The notes beneath the pieces were generated by a model, which searched no databases, had not been told where the DNA came from, and saw nothing but the letters and a program-made list of their open reading frames with translations. Shown here in pieces: positions 23,301 through 37,988 of a DNA stretch of 64,000 nt. The DNA comes from Daphnia pulex. Lineage: Eukaryota > Arthropoda > Branchiopoda > Diplostraca > Daphniidae. Made by a program: the position numbers and the translations under genes. The DNA lies in contig NC_060018.1 of NCBI RefSeq assembly GCF_021134715.1, positions 7,147,501-7,211,500 of the forward strand, written 5' to 3'. How positions within the stretch are numbered: position 1 is the first letter of the stretch; every line of letters starts with the position of its first letter.

Positions 23301-26300
23301 GGACGACACCGTTGGGACCGCTGTCGTTGTCCGATGCCGTCACGCTGACGATGATGGAACCCAACGGCTCGTTCTCCTGCACGATGATTTGATAACTCAG
23401 CGCCGTGAAAATGGGAGTGTGGCGGTTTTCGCCCGTCACCACCAGACGCACCAGCGTTTCGTCGTGAGTCGATGGAGCTCCCGTGCTGTAGGCCCGAACG
23501 ACCAGCACAAATTCCATATCCCTGCGGCCAAAAAGTGGGCCCGTCACCGTCACCCATCCCGTTTCTTTTTCGACATTGAAGAAATCCGATCCATTGCCAC
23601 CGACTTTGGTGAATTCCACCGAATCGGCTTGAACGGTGCCGCCGCCGCCAATCGTATCCGGCTGGCCACGTTCGGCCATCAGTTGCAAGATGTTCTGCCC
23701 CAAGACGGCGCTATCGGGAACGGGCGAGAAGAAGACGGACTTGTCGAAACGAGGCGCGTAACTGTTGGCGTTGATGACATTGACGCTGACCAGACATTCG
23801 GATGAAAGCGGAGGCTTGCCGTTGTCTGTCGCCACTATCCACAATGTGTACATATTCTCGGGCGACGATCCTTTGTTCGTGTGCTTGTAGCGCACCGTTT
23901 GCTTGGACAGGATCTCTCCGCTGGTCAAATCAATCGAGAAGAACTCGGATGGATGTTTGATCGAGTAGGTTATCATGGCGTTGGGGCCTTGCTTGTCCCG
24001 ATCTGCAGCTGTCACTTGTCCCACGAACGCCACATTGCGCTGCAACTCGGCGAAATTGAAGCTGTAGAAGCTGTGCTCGAATTCGGGAGCGTTGTCATTT
24101 TGATCCTGGACGGTAATGGTGAGTGGAGTTTCGGCACGCCAAGAGCCGTCAACCGCCGATACTTTGAGCAAATATTCTTCTTTCGATTCGCGATCGATGA
24201 CGCCGGCCACCGTCACATTGCCGCTGACTGGATCGATTCGGAACTTTCCGGTTGGATTTTCAGTGAAGCTGTAAGTGGCGTTGGCGTTGACTCCGATATC
24301 TCGGTCGGAACTTGTCACTTGAATGACAAAAGTGCCGATGGCCGCATTTTCTGTAACGTTCACGCTGAAAAGACGCGTGAAACGAGGTGGGTTGTCGTTT
24401 TTGTCGGCAACTGTGACCGAGACAGTGGCCGTTCCCGACCGCTGTGGGGCCCCTTGGTCGACCGCTTCCACAATCAGCACATAATGGCCAACATCTTCTC
24501 GGTCGAGTTTGACATTTGTGTAAATTTTCCCTGATTCGGCGTCCACACTAAAGGCATTATCGAGGTCGCCGCTATTTCGTAGCTGGTAGCGAACAAGGCC
24601 ATTGCGTCCGGAATCCAAGTCGGTCGCGTGCACCGTCAGGACCACTTTATCGGTGGAATTTTGGCCTCGGGTACGATCGATTTGGTTCGCCGAAAAGTTC
24701 TCGTGTCCTGGACAAAAAAAAAATCAGACGATTAATTGGATTATTAGATTGGCAAATATTTTTAACCTTCTATGCAATTTCATGCAAATATTATAAAGAA
24801 GCAATTAAATTTTCATATTTTAAAAGATTGTTATAGCAAAATGGCAATCGAAACTCACCAATTGTCGAATGGCGAGAACTAGAGTGAGAAAATCCTGAAC
24901 TAGCTTTTCCGTCCTAATAAAAGAAAATCAATAGTTAATACACTACACATTAAGGCACATAAATTGAATTATGTGAAGTAACTGAAATGGCAATAATGAG
25001 GTGAAACAAATATTTCTGTAAGTAATTGATTGCGTCTAGGTCTTATATAGTTTACCTGTAAGGCAACAGAGTCAACTCCCGCACGTTGAGAAGACATCAA
25101 TGGAGATGGAGGGAATTGCTCTTCTAGGATACTTGCATAATAGATGGCGTGATCGAATATCGGCGAATTATCGTTGAAATCTGTCACATTGATGAGAAGA
25201 CGTGTGACACTGGCCAACGAAATGTCGTCCGAGTCGCGAGCTTCAATCCACAGTTCGTATTGGTTTGAGATTTCATAGTCCAATCCTGTGCCAATCGACA
25301 CTTCGCCAGTTTTGCTATTAATCTGGAAGACATCCCCCGTGTTGCCGCCTGCTATTCCGTACTGGATTTCTCCTGCAGCTCCAGTTTTCGGTGAAGTAGC
25401 AATGACAGTAGTGAAAACTCGATTTTCTATCTGCTCGCTAAACGTGAAAGACTTGGCATCGCTGCGGATGACGGGGAACTGATCAGCGGGACGCAACTGG
25501 ATTTCAACGGTGCTGATGGACGACAGGGAATTCACTCCGCTGTCGGAAGCGCGGATCTCCAACTTGAAGGTAGCCGATTTGGAAGCGGATGAAGCCAAAA
25601 GGTTTGACGCTTTGATGACGCCAGTGTCTTGATTGACACTGAACTTGCTAGCATCGTCACCAAACAAATGATAAACGATTTTTCCGTTGAGACCCACGTC
25701 GGCATCGACTGCGTTGGCACCCAGTACAAACTGCCCAGGTTGAATGTTATCGGGGATGTAGATAATGTCGACCATCTCTCTGAAAATCGGTGGATGGTCG
25801 TTGACGTCATTTACAAAGAGAATGACGTTGACTTCAGTAGTGCGGGTATTAGTCAAGCTGGAGTCGGAGGCTACGACCACCAGTTCATATTTGGAACGCT
25901 CCTCGCGGTCTAATTTAGTTTGCGTGAAGATTTCTCCAGTGCTGGAATCGATTCGAAACTTGTCCTTGTCGTTTTTCAGTTGATACCTAAAAGTAGACGT
26001 CAAACATAAGTTATCTTTCATTTTTGTACTTGTGAGTTGTGATAACGTATTAAATAAAATTATAATTGGACATTTGTATTATTACCTGATGAGCGCGTTT
26101 TCTCCAGAATCGTTGTCAAATGCAGACACTTTGGTCACGGACAATCCAATGGGTCCGTTTTCTACGACATCACTTCTGTATTGGCTTTGAGAAAATTCTG
26201 GGCTGTGGTCGTTGATATCCTCGACGAAAATGAGTACGGTTCCCGTTCCAGTCAATACTGGAACACCTACAACAGAAATCAAATTTTAAATCGTCGATTT

Positions 26301-29300
26301 CAATCAGAAAAAATCAGAATTTAACCACAAAGGAAAACAAAATATTATGCATCTAAAAATTATGCATCCGATTTCTGGTAGAAAAAAGTGGTTTGTTTTT
26401 GCCAGGAATGTATTCAATACTTGGCTTGAAATTCTAATCATATTCATCCTCGAGGCCGGCTGCATGCTATTGGGAAATAGTTAGTCAGTCTACGGCAGTT
26501 GTATCTCGCCAGAAAAAGCCAGACGAATGACATTAAGAGATTTTTCACGGGAAATAAGTAGAGAGGAGAGGGGAGGGGGTGTATAAGAAAAGGGCACGAA
26601 AAAATGGGATTTTCGATTCCGGTTCCTCATCCATCAACTAGCGGCCTTGGAGCTGTCTCACCTCGCCTTTACGGGCAATCAGCTCCAAAGCAATTTACTG
26701 CATATTGACGAATACACTATCCTGAACACTCAAATACGTAAATAAGTAATAAATATCTTTGGCGCTAGTAAAACAAAAACAAAATAATAAAAACTGTTGT
26801 AGACTGAACAATCAGCTCGACAAAATCGTGATCAATGTCGTTTTATTTATTTAATTGTTTTTCGTGAGGATGCGTGGGACTATCTTTGTTTTTGATTTCT
26901 TTTTTAACGAATTCTTTGGTATCTCTTTTGATTTAGATTGAGTATTCTCCCTTTGTTCATTCCTATTTATGAATATGAAGGGGCTCCGTTGATTACAATA
27001 GGTTTTCTACCACCCGCTTCTCCAAGAAATGACTTTAGTGCTTTTCGAGATTATAGACATAACCCGCTAAGAGCTTATAACGCAATACATTAAACTTAGA
27101 TTATTTTAGGAAAACGTACCAGAATCCATGGCGACGACAATAATCTCGTAGCGGGACTGAGTTTCACGGTCAAGAGAACGCAGAACTGAAATTTCTCCAG
27201 TGGTGCCATTGACGCGGAAAAGTCCCTTGTCGCCGTCTTTGATCAAATAGCGAACCCGGTTGTACGGTGGCGAATCGGCATCGTGAGCTTGGACGGTTAT
27301 AATGGGAACTGGCAACCGATTGTTCTCCTCCATAACGTAAGCGATGTACGGCGAATCCAGGAAGATGGGCGCGTTGTCGTTGATGTCCATAATGGTAATG
27401 GTGGCCGTCGCAGTGTCGTATCGGACATCATTACCCGAATCCTCGACTTGAATCGTCAAGACGTACTGCGATCTCCGCTCGAAATTCAAATTCTTGGCCA
27501 CTCGAATGATACCGGAATCTTCTCCGATATGGAAATCGAAATTGATGTCGCCGCCAACGATCGTGTACCGAACGCGGCCGTTGAGACCTTCGTCCATATC
27601 GGTTGCCGAAACCTGCAGCACGCTCAGTCCGATGGTGGCGTTCTCCGACACACTGGCACTATACACTTTGGGGTCGAACAGGGGGCTGTTGTCATTTTCG
27701 TCCAAAACACGCACCAGAACGTCAAGCGACTGCGATCGTGAGGGCAAACCCCGGTCGTAAGCCATCACGTGAAGTGTGTAATTAGCACGACTCTCACGAT
27801 CTAGCAAAGCCGAGACTCGCAGCAATCCATCAACAGGACCCAGCGTGAAACAGCCGTCGTCGATCGGTGCCAGCGAGTATTCGATGTAACTATTACGCCC
27901 TTCGTCTCTGTCGATGGCCTTGATAGCCATCACTACCGTGTTGATTGGAATATTTTCCATCACTGCAGTCTCGTTGGAGGAAACGAACTCTGGGGCCATG
28001 TCGTTGACGTCCTTCAGAATGATGGTGACCTGTTTGGGAAGACGATAGATTATCATTTACTCCCTAAATTTTATTGATAGATAATAAGCAAGGACTCACT
28101 TGTACAGTTGAAGAAAGACGTTTTTCGGGTGGTTTCGCTTGATCGGTGGCCATTATCACGAGATTGTACAACGATTGCGTTTCACGGTCAAGAGATTGCG
28201 ATGTCATAATCGTTCCATTTTGGGTGATGCGGAATTGTTCGTTCTCGTTTCCACCAATGATGCTGTACACCAACTTTCCATTATCGCCTGTTTAACATCA
28301 AAGAATTTTTAGAAAAATGATCGCAAAATGATCGCAAAAATTCAAACCTACCAGAATCTTGATCGGTAGCGCTCACAGTAATGACGCTAGATCCGATGGT
28401 AATGTTTTCATAGAGTTCATCGCTGTAGCTCATAGGATCGAAGAGAGGTGCATTGTCATTCAAATCGAGAACATTGAAATAGACAGTCACGGTCGAAGAC
28501 AAACTAGGACGCCCTGTGTCTTGTGCTTGAACTACAAAGATGTAGTGTTGCACCTGTAAGAAAATATAATTTCCAGGCTTAATATTCATTTCAGACTAAC
28601 GCAGAATTGAACAGAAATATAAACGAAGGAATAATGACATCATGTGCAGTTAAATTTTTAGGGGTATTTTACCTGCTCGTAGTCCAGCCTTGAAGTCAAA
28701 GTAAAAACACCAGATTGAGGATTGAGAGAGAATACGTCGTTGCCCCAGTCGGACAAAACAGTGTAGGACACTTGAGCATTGATCCCTTCGTCCATGTCAT
28801 TAGCTACAACAGCGCCGACAAATGCTCCGCGTCCAGTGTCTTCTGGAATGTCGAATGAATAAGCTGCCTCGCTAAAAGTCGGAGAATTGTCGTTTGTGTC
28901 GATCACCTGGAAGTAAAAATACACATTAATTGTGATAATCCAAAATATTACATATTTTCAAAATTTGTTTTTACTTTGATGATGAGGACGGTTTCGGTGA
29001 ATTGTTCACCATCGTCAGCTTTGATAGTCAGCTTGTATTGACTTTGAAATTCTCTGTCAAGATTATCCCGCAGAGTTAGGATTCCTTTGGCGGAATCCAG
29101 CGTGAATTTGCCATCATCGCCAGAGACCAGGGTGTAAACAACAGTTCCCGTTTTGTCGAGATCGGTAGCTGTTACGGTGGTTATGGGTTGTCCAATAATT
29201 AAATCTTCTGAAACGGAAATGACGGCATTGTCATCCCGGAACACAGGTGGACTGTCGTTTTTGTCGACAATTTTGACTCGTGCCTGGAAGGTGCAATGAA

Positions 29301-32300
29301 ACAAGATTTTCTAAATTTCATGATAACAAGATTGAAATACATGCGAGCGAAAACGATACGAAGAAATAAGAATGTTTTTTTTTAATATTTTGATTTCAAT
29401 AGTATTTGCCAGATAACTACTATAAGATTATGTAAATTTTTCATTTGTTCGAGTTGCCAATTGCGATTAGATATTTCCCAAACTAAAAGAAAATAAAATC
29501 TCCTTTTTTACCAACTCTGGTTTTACCGCATTTTGTCGACCAGAAAAATGTTTTTCCTAATTTCACAACATGACAACCACGCATCCCGAAAAAAAAATAA
29601 CTAGAAAAAGAAAAGAAAAACTTCTTTTTCCATCTCCCCTATTCAAACCAACATGGCATCGGTTACCTGTTGATAAAAAAGAAATAAAGTCTATTCTTCC
29701 AAAATTTCGTAGCCTTCGACGAAAGCATCTGGTGACAGCTCGACACCCAGCTGAGAGCCATTACCTCTGAAATTATGCGTTTTAATTAAACAGCGCGCCA
29801 TTACTTGATATGTTTGATTCGCATAATTATCATGTGGTATTTTGTTTAAAATCATTTTTGCATGGAAGCGTCTTGAAGAAAATAAAAAGAAGTGACGTCG
29901 TGCGCACAAGTAATATTTAAAAAGAAAATGCCCATAGTGAATCGGAAAAGAGCACATGTAGAAGAATGTAGGAGCTTTAGGCGTGGGAACATGTTTGAGA
30001 GAAAAACGCCCAAGGCAGTAGGCACGCATCTTGATCTGACTCTTGACTGGAGCGAACTAAATCACAGAGACAACCAAGGGACTAGAAGAAAAATAAAAAA
30101 AAAACTACCTTTAAAGTTCTCTCTCTCGTCAAGGGGGGAATAAGATAGAAGAGAGAAAATGAAATCTTCCTTAGGCCACCACACCGTTTCGAGAGAAAAA
30201 AATAAAATAAAAAGAAGAATCGACCGATTCTGGACGCTGTTGCTAACAACAGCTCACGAATATATAAGTTTCATCCATTATTGCGCCTCGGCCTCTGCTG
30301 TGTAGCCATAGGGCAATAACCGACCAAGTGAAGAAACGGAGCAAAAAAATTGATCACACAGAATCAAGTGTCTCAATAATAAAGGAGAACAAAGAAAATG
30401 GCGGAGAAAATATAAATATAAATACATATATAAAATCCATAAGGTCGAAACATGAAAGGCCTAAACAAGAAAAAAAAATATTATATATATTTTTCTACCT
30501 AGCTGATCATATTCGACCCTCTTCATATTTTTCTTTTTCCCCCCTCCTCACCTTTCTACCTGTTTTATATTCATTCCCCGTTCTTCCACAGTTATTCTTT
30601 TGTTGTTTCTCCGGAGGAGGATGCCTGAAACGACTATCTCACCTGACCTTGGCTTGGCGTTCTCTGTTTCTATGGGGAGAGGAATGACCTTGGTAAAATC
30701 AAAAAAAAAAAAAGTGTACATGCATTTCTAAATTGAACCTATTTGCATGCGCACTAGACACAATGCTTGTAGCCGACACGTTGCTTTTCTTTTTACCAGC
30801 TAGCTACATACATACACAAAAACAACACGATCAATAATTAGACGAATCAACTTGATTAAGTAGGCCCAGCCTACCAATAATAATCCAAAAGGGAAAAACC
30901 TAACCTTCATTTCCATCTTTATATATCAAATTGGCAAGGCTAAAACGGTTCACTGAACCCGATCGATATCTCCGATCGATGAATCTGTTGAAAGCCATTC
31001 ATTTCCAGCCAACTTTTGATTCTAGTCTATACACGCCCTGCCACGATCATTTTTCTTTGTTTCTTTTTCAAACAAATACCGATCGACCGGAAATAGCTAC
31101 AACACCTGTAATAAGATTTGATTCAATTCCAAGTTACTACCTTGCAAAGGCTCGTCTGCGGCGAAGGAGTTGCCCTGGTGACGGCGATGATGTCGAGTTC
31201 GTATTCCTCGGCGTTGGCTTCACGATCCAGGATGCCCGAAGTGGAGACGACGCCACTTTCGGGATCGATTTCAAAGACCAACGGCACGCCGCGATTGTTG
31301 GCCGTCACGTTGTAGATGAAATACTCGACCTGGGCCAACGGATTGCCCGTGTAGCGGGCACTCACCGTCAGCACATTGGTACCGGCCGGCTCGTTCTCCG
31401 ACACGGAACCCGTGTACAGTTTCTTGGAGAACAGAGGGCCCGTCGTCTCCTCCGTCACACTGATGACGGTGATGTGCAGTCCGGTGGATTTGCGTTGCGA
31501 GTGAACGGCTTCGTCCGTCGCTCTCACGCTCAGCTGGTACGTGATTTCAGGGGTGGCCACGTCCTTTCGCAGTGTCAATCGGCCGCTCGATCGCTCCAGG
31601 GAGAAGAGCTCCGCATCACCAGACACCATTTCGTAAGTGACTAATCCGTTGGTATTGGCATCGGCATCGGCGGCGTGAATGTGCAGAATTTCGTACCCTT
31701 TCTCGGCGCCTTTGGGCAACAGGCCGGCGCTAACCGACGTGAAAGTCGGCGCGTTGTCGTTGATGTCTTCGACGATGACCGTCACCAGTTTCTCGGCCGA
31801 GATCCGATTGCTGGCCGGCTCGGCTTGGTCGGTGGCCACCACCGTCAATCGGAACGTGTCGGCAAACTCCCGGTCGATCGGACGGACCACATACACGACG
31901 CCAGTATCCGGACGGATGGCGAAATGGGGGCCGGATCCGCCACGCGTTGAAGAGCCCACCAATACGGACGGTTCCTGTTGAATCAACGAATATCTTATCC
32001 GGCTGTTGAGTCCGGAATCCGGATCCTCGGCTGTGACGGTAACGATCGGCGTGTTCAACGGAATTCCTTCCTGGATTTGCCGGACAATTGCCGTGCTAAA
32101 AAAAGGAAGAATAAAACCAGAAATAATTAGTTAGATAAGAATGAAATTTACGGGAACAATGTCATAGTCTAATCAATTTCTTACCTGGGGAAGACAGGTG
32201 CGTTATCGTTGGCATCTTCTACCGTGATGACGAAACTGATGCTGGACACGAGTGAAGGGTTGCCTTGGTCGCTGGCCGTGATGTTGAGATGATAAGAGCG

Positions 32301-35300
32301 CTGCATTTCAAAATCCAGGTGTTTCTCCAGGTAGAGCGTGCCCAATTGGGGGTCGATGCGGAAAGTGTCGTGCATGTTGCCCGCCCCGATGCTGAACGCG
32401 ATTTCGCTGTTGATGCCCAGATCGGCATCGGTCGCCTGAAACGTCACCAACTCGGAGCCGACGGGCAGAGTTTCCAGCGCCGAAATTTTGGCCTCGCTGT
32501 GCATAAATTCCGGAGCGTTGTCGTTCTCGTCCAACACGTCGATGATGACCGTCGTGGAGGTGCTCAAGTTGGGCAGGCCGGCGTCGCGCGCTCCGATCGT
32601 CAGGGTGTAGCGATCGGTCGTCTCCCGATCGAGCGCTCGATTCAAAACGATCTGACCACTGGCCTCGTCGATCCGGAATTTGTGATCGCCGTTGCCTTCC
32701 GTGATGTAATAAAAGATCCCGCCGTTGAGCTGGTCGTCGGCGTCCGTCGCCACCACCCGGAACACTTGGGTGTCGACGGCCGCTCCTTCCGAGACTTGAG
32801 TCTTGTAGGGGACCCGTGAGAAGGCGGGAGCGTTGTCGTTGACATCGAGAATGAAGACGTGAATTCGGGCTCTGTCCCGCAATCGGATCACGCCATTGTC
32901 AGAGACGACAGCCTCCAGGACGATGTAATCCTGGCCGGTGGTTTGGAGCAGCCGCTCACGATCGAAATAGCGCAGCGTTTTGATGAAGCCGCTCTTTGGA
33001 TCGATGCTGAAATCACTTTGCGATGTGGCGATGGAAAACGTCAGTTCGGCGTTGCGACCCACGTCGCGATCCGTGGCCGTCAGACGGCCGACGTAAGAAT
33101 CCGGAGCCTCGTTCTCCGGAATGTAAAAGGAGAAAGTTTCGTTGTTGAATTTCGGCGGGTTGTCGTTCTCGTCGATGATGTGGATCGTGACCGAGACGGA
33201 CGAACTCCTTGGCGGCATCCCTCCGTCCTCGGCCACCACCGTCAGGGCGTAATAATCTTTGGCTTCGCGATCCAGCGGACTCTTGACGTACAACATTCCG
33301 TCAGGAAAGATCCCGAATTTGACAGCTTCGTTCCCCTCGCTGATGAAATAGGAAACGCGTCCATTCGCTCCTTTATCCCGATCCATTGCCGATAACGCGA
33401 AAAATCGCTCATTCACTGCAATTAGAAATTTACAAATTAAATATTTCAACCAATTAATGCACAATAGAAAACAGTAGTAGTACCTGATATGGTTTCCAAG
33501 AGGGATGTTTCGTAGGAAGAATATTCGAAAACGGGAGTGTGATCGTTGACATCTTCTAAATTCAGAGTGACCAGTTGACGGGAGGATAACGGAGGTGATC
33601 CATCATCAGTGGCTGTAACTTCCAACGTCAACGAACTCTCAAAGTAGGATTGCTCGTGCTGCAGCGGCCGGTTGAGATAGATCATGCCCAGCGTCGGCGA
33701 GATGGTGAAGAGCTCGTGCGGATTCAAAGTCAGGCTGTAAGTGATGCGACTGTTGTTGCCCGTGTCCAGGTCTTCCGCTTTGGCCAAGTAGATTTCGTGA
33801 TTGGCCGGCCAGTTTTCAACCACCCGGGCGACTGCCCTGGTTTTATCGAAGCGCGGCGGATTGTCGTTGACGTCCTGGACGGTCACGTTGACCGAAACGG
33901 TCCCGTAAGAGAATCCGGAACGAGCGACGATCAGCAGTTGGTAGTGCGACTGTTTCTCGCGATCGATCCGCTTGGCCGTCGTCAGCACGCCGGTGACTTC
34001 GTCAATCTGGAACACTTTCAACTGATCGCCACCGATGATGGAATACTTGGGACTGGATTGCACTTGTTTGTTGTTGACACTCACTCGGCCGACTTCACGA
34101 CCGATGGCCGGCTCCTTCTTACCGGGATCCTCGACAACCACAAAGTGATAGCTGCTGCTGCCGAAATCCAGGTAGTTGGCCGGACTGTTTTCCACCAAAA
34201 TTTCCACCACTGCGTCTTCCACGGCTTTGCGATCGCCTCTGTCCTTGGCGGCCACTTTGAGTTTGTACTGAGCTTTGCGGGCGCTGTTGAGCGGACTCCT
34301 CAAGCGGATGATTCCGGTTTGCTCCTCGACGTCGAAAACGCCTTCGCCTCCGCTTTTGATACTGTAAGTCACTTGAGCATTTTCATCTTCGTCCTCGTCC
34401 ATGGCAGTGACCGTGGCAACCACCTGTCGTTATCCAATCAAGAGTTAATATTTTCGATCGTATTTATTTCATGATTTACAACCACCTCATTATATTTTAT
34501 GTCCACGTAAAATGACTCAAACCTGAGGCTCTTTGTATATTTTTACTCAAAGAAAGAAAATCAACGGTCGACTTACCTCGCCCACTTGGAGAGTCTCAGA
34601 GACGGCGACCAAATACTGTTGCGGATAGAATTCCGGGCTGTTGTCGTTGGCGTCCAGCACGCGCAGAACAATCGTGGCGGTGGACGAAAGCGGCGGATTG
34701 CCTTGATCGCGAGCCACGACTTTGATTTCGTACTCGGGAATGACTTCGCGGTCCAGTTTGGTCCGGGTCGTCACCCGGCCCGTGCTGGCGTCGATGGCGA
34801 AGATGCCCGGATAGCGCTGATCCATCTCGCTGTCGAACATGTAAGAGACGGAGCCGTTGGTTCCCTGATCGTGATCGACGGCCGTCAGGAGGGCCACCAA
34901 CGTGTTGGGCGGCGTGTTCTCCGACAAGTTGACCTGCTTGAGACTCTGCTGGACAAATTGCGGATGCTCGTCGTTCTCGTCCAGGATGGTGATTTTAATG
35001 TGGGTGTAGGCCCAGCGGGGATTGGGTCCGCCATCTCTGGCCGAAATGCGCAATTCGACCGTGTCCTGCTGCTCGCGATCCAGCTGGTGATGAGTGGTGA
35101 TGAGTCCGCTGACCATGTCGATGTCGAACCACTGCTGATCGTTGCCCGAGACGATGGCGTAAAAGATGTTGGAATTGATGCCCGTGTCTTCGTCGGTGGC
35201 CGTGATCCCGGCAACGTAGGATCCGACCGACACCAATTCACTCAGCACGGCCGAGTATTCGCTCTTCTCGAAGATGGGCTCGTGATCGTTGACGTCGTTG

Positions 35301-36863
35301 ACGTGAATGATGAGGAAGGCCAGGGCTTTGCGGGTCGGGCTCCCGTTGTCGGTGGCCACAATCGTCAGGTTGTACTTGCTGATCTTCTCCCGATCCAGGA
35401 CGCCATTGACACGGACAATGTGGAAACTGGGCGTCTCCTCCAGCCGGAAGTGGACCAGCTCGTTGCCGGCTTTGATTTCGACGGTCGTCTCGCCGTTGGC
35501 GCCTTCGTCAAAGTCGATGACGGACACGGCCGCCACCACCGATCCGTTTTGAGCGTTTTCGTCGACGGTGGCGAAGTCGGCCGTGGCCGGGAAGTAGCGG
35601 AATCGGATGATGGGGTCGTGATCGTTGGCGTCGAGGAGGTTGACGGTGACATAAGTGCGGCCGTCCTGTCGCGGGTTGCCGTGATCGCGAGCGAAAACGG
35701 TGAACACGCAACTCTTGTTGCACGACGACACCAACTGCGGGCAACTGCGCTGGCAATTGAGCTGCTCCGTCGTGGTAATGACGCCCGTTTCCGCATCGAC
35801 CGCAAATTGCGTCTCGCTCTCCGAGATGTAATAGGTGACGCGAGCGTTTTCGCCCGCATCGTTGTCGGTGGCCGTCACCTACATCACGCAAACAAATCGT
35901 TGATCAAATCGGCTCTCCCATCACCTCACACCGCAACTACTTCAAACCAATTTCTAATTTCCACGTCACACGTACACACAATTCAAACAAAAAGAAATAA
36001 AGAAATAAAAAAGAAACTTTTACCTGCATGACGTGAGTGCCGGGCGGAACACTTTCGTTGAGCGAAACGACATAGTCGCTGTGATCGAAAATGGGCGGAT
36101 TATCGTTGACATCGACAATGGTGATGTTGACGATGAGATAGCCCAAGAGGGCCGGCCGCCCGCCGTCCTGCGCTGAGATATTGAGCCAATAGTGGTTTTG
36201 GGTTTCGCGATCCAGCTTGCCCGTCGTCTCCAAATGCAAATAAGGCGTTTCTCCACTGGGATTGGTGGTGACGGCCAACTTGAACTTGAGATCGTCGTTG
36301 CCGCCCACGATCTCGTAGTTGGTCGTGACGTCGTTCTCGCCAGCGTCGCCGTCAGTCGCCGTGTCCAGGATGACGCGCGTGCCCGTGTTGGCGCTCTCAG
36401 AGAAGGAAACTTCGATCGTCGGCTCAGGGAAGGCCGGCGCGTTGTCGTTGATGTCCACCACCAGGATGCGCACCTCGATCGGGTACGTCGGCTGACTCGA
36501 CAAAATGACCAAATCGAAGCGATCCGACGATAGGGCCTCCCGGTCCAGCACGACGGCCGTCACGATTTCACCCGTCGTCCCGTTCAGCCGGAATTCGCGC
36601 GGATTCTCGTTGAACCGATACGTGAACCCGGGTTTGGTCGGGATGAGGCCCACCACCGTGCCAGCCGGTCTCTCCTCCGCCACTTCCAGCTGGATCCTCA
36701 TGTCCACGGCCCTCGATTGCATCAACTGGTCGGGCATGATGTTGGTGGTCTGATTGCTGCCCAGCCGATCCATCGATTTCCGACCGGGACCCGGTCCGGG
36801 GCCTTGACCGTGAACCAGCAGGGCTTGTAGAAATAAAACGATCGTGCAATACCACAGGGCCAT
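17384..36863 (-). CDS. ft: Atypical cadherin Fat (FAT4 class)
   Basis: Seventeen coding exons: 36863-36024, 35878-34577, 34423-33484, 33415-32185, 32095-31141, 29283-28975, 28906-28673, 28553-28352, 28287-28100, 28029-27120, 26266-26086, 25986-25056, 24913-24859, 24707-20210, 20129-19529, 19466-19196, 19119-17384; total 5,127 aa. I count 34 cadherin repeats, then four EGF modules (about 3955-4127), LamG, EGF, LamG, a transmembrane helix (about 4602-4628) and a 500-aa tail. Fly Fat and FAT4 have the same order and number. Fat binds Dachsous across cell borders and controls planar polarity and Hippo growth signalling. The tail end, GWDYLLNWGPNFESLVGVF, is a block shared by Fat/Dachsous tails. 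I chose the start at 36863 because a signal peptide (LWYCTIVLFLQALLVHG) follows; an in-frame ATG at 37052 would add 63 residues before it. Confidence 0.95.
26267..27119 (-). other. Intron of fat (853 bp)
   Basis: This intron separates the exon ending at 27120 from the one starting at 26266. Both junctions fit GT-AG and restore the cadherin frame (MDSG/VPVLTG). Nothing coding is seen inside it on either strand. Confidence 0.7.
29284..31140 (-). other. Largest intron of fat (1,857 bp)
   Basis: It joins cadherin repeat 16 across SLCK/ARVKIVDKND. Inside are AT-rich sequence and several weak open frames on both strands with no domain signal. A TATA-like AATATATAAGTTTC near 30258 on the plus strand has no supported transcript after it. 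Confidence 0.6.
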
Positions 36864-37988
36864 GGTTGGATTTCTGCGATGTCTCGTCGGATTGCTTCTA
36901 GTCGTTTTCTGGCTTTTCATTTCACTTGAATTAGCCGATCGCCTCCACCATTGCTGCTGCTGTTGCATTTTGAGCAATCGTAAAAGGCTGGTTGAATTGT
37001 TTTGCATCTTTAATTCGCAACCTTGAAAGTTGAAGACACTTGGGAATTTCACAAAGTTGAATTGCTCATTCGTCGAAAACTCGAAATGACCATGTTGCTG
37101 AAAATTATCCTTCTTTTTTTCTTTTATTTTTGAAATTAAAACTTGGAATTGATTTGATTTGATACGAGTTTCTGCCAGCAGAGAATTACGGACGCTTGGG
37201 CGCGGGGTTAAAATCTCATGCGGTGCTCATAGGACGAGGACGGCCATGGCATCAGCGCTTCAGCTGAGACTGCTGCATTCCTGGAAAAGGGATGGACTCT
37301 GGAAAGGTCTAGGAAGAAGAAGAAGAAGCGGCTGCCAAGCTACAGTTGGTGGTGGTGTCTAGCCTGGATACCCAGCAAATGAAATAAGATACCCCGAGGC
37401 ATGGCTGCAGATCAAAAGAGACCGAAAAAAAAGTAACAGCAGCAGCAGCAGCGGCACGTATTTCGCCCCAAACTGGCGACCAAACAACACAAACAGAAGC
37501 GAAATAACTTTTTTATAAAAAAAGGAATAACAGAAACACACACACACTCGTTTGTCGATATTTTCAAACTCGAAACCAAAATCACCACCAGTGTTCAAAT
37601 TCTTCTTCTTTTAAAAATTAAGAAATCCAAATGCACACGGTTGGAATGTGAGAGACGCACTGTGGGAAACGTTGGATTTATCCGTGGAAAGTAGCCATGA
37701 TTTGGGGGATGTAGCACGACAAGAATTCACTCACGACGCTGTAGTAGTCGTCAATATTTGAGACAAATCGAACGCAACACAATTTGAAGTGCAAAAAATC
37801 CTGGGGCGGAGAGGTGGTAGACGTACGGACAATCGCCAATGCGTCCCATCAAGAACTGAAGTAACTTATCTTGTTCTTCCTCTATCACACAAGGCCCTCT
37901 GGCTAAGACGGCAGAAGCTATCCGAGTAAAGAGCCCGAGAATGGCGCGAGGAAACAGGTAAATGAACCAACCTCAAATCCTCCTCTCT

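Noticed and set aside
21957-24534. Several 90-240-codon frames within the long fat exon
   Set aside because: They are alternative frames of the 4.5-kb cadherin/EGF exon; only the cadherin frame is continuous and shows a domain structure.
34586-36031. A 481-codon plus-strand open frame
   Set aside because: It is exactly antisense to two exons of fat. The opposite strand is open because of codon bias in the repeated cadherin motifs, and the predicted protein shows no domain.
17384-36863. Dachsous rather than Fat
   Set aside because: The C-terminal block resembles both, but Dachsous has 27 cadherin repeats and no EGF or LamG domains. This protein has 34 repeats with EGF and LamG.
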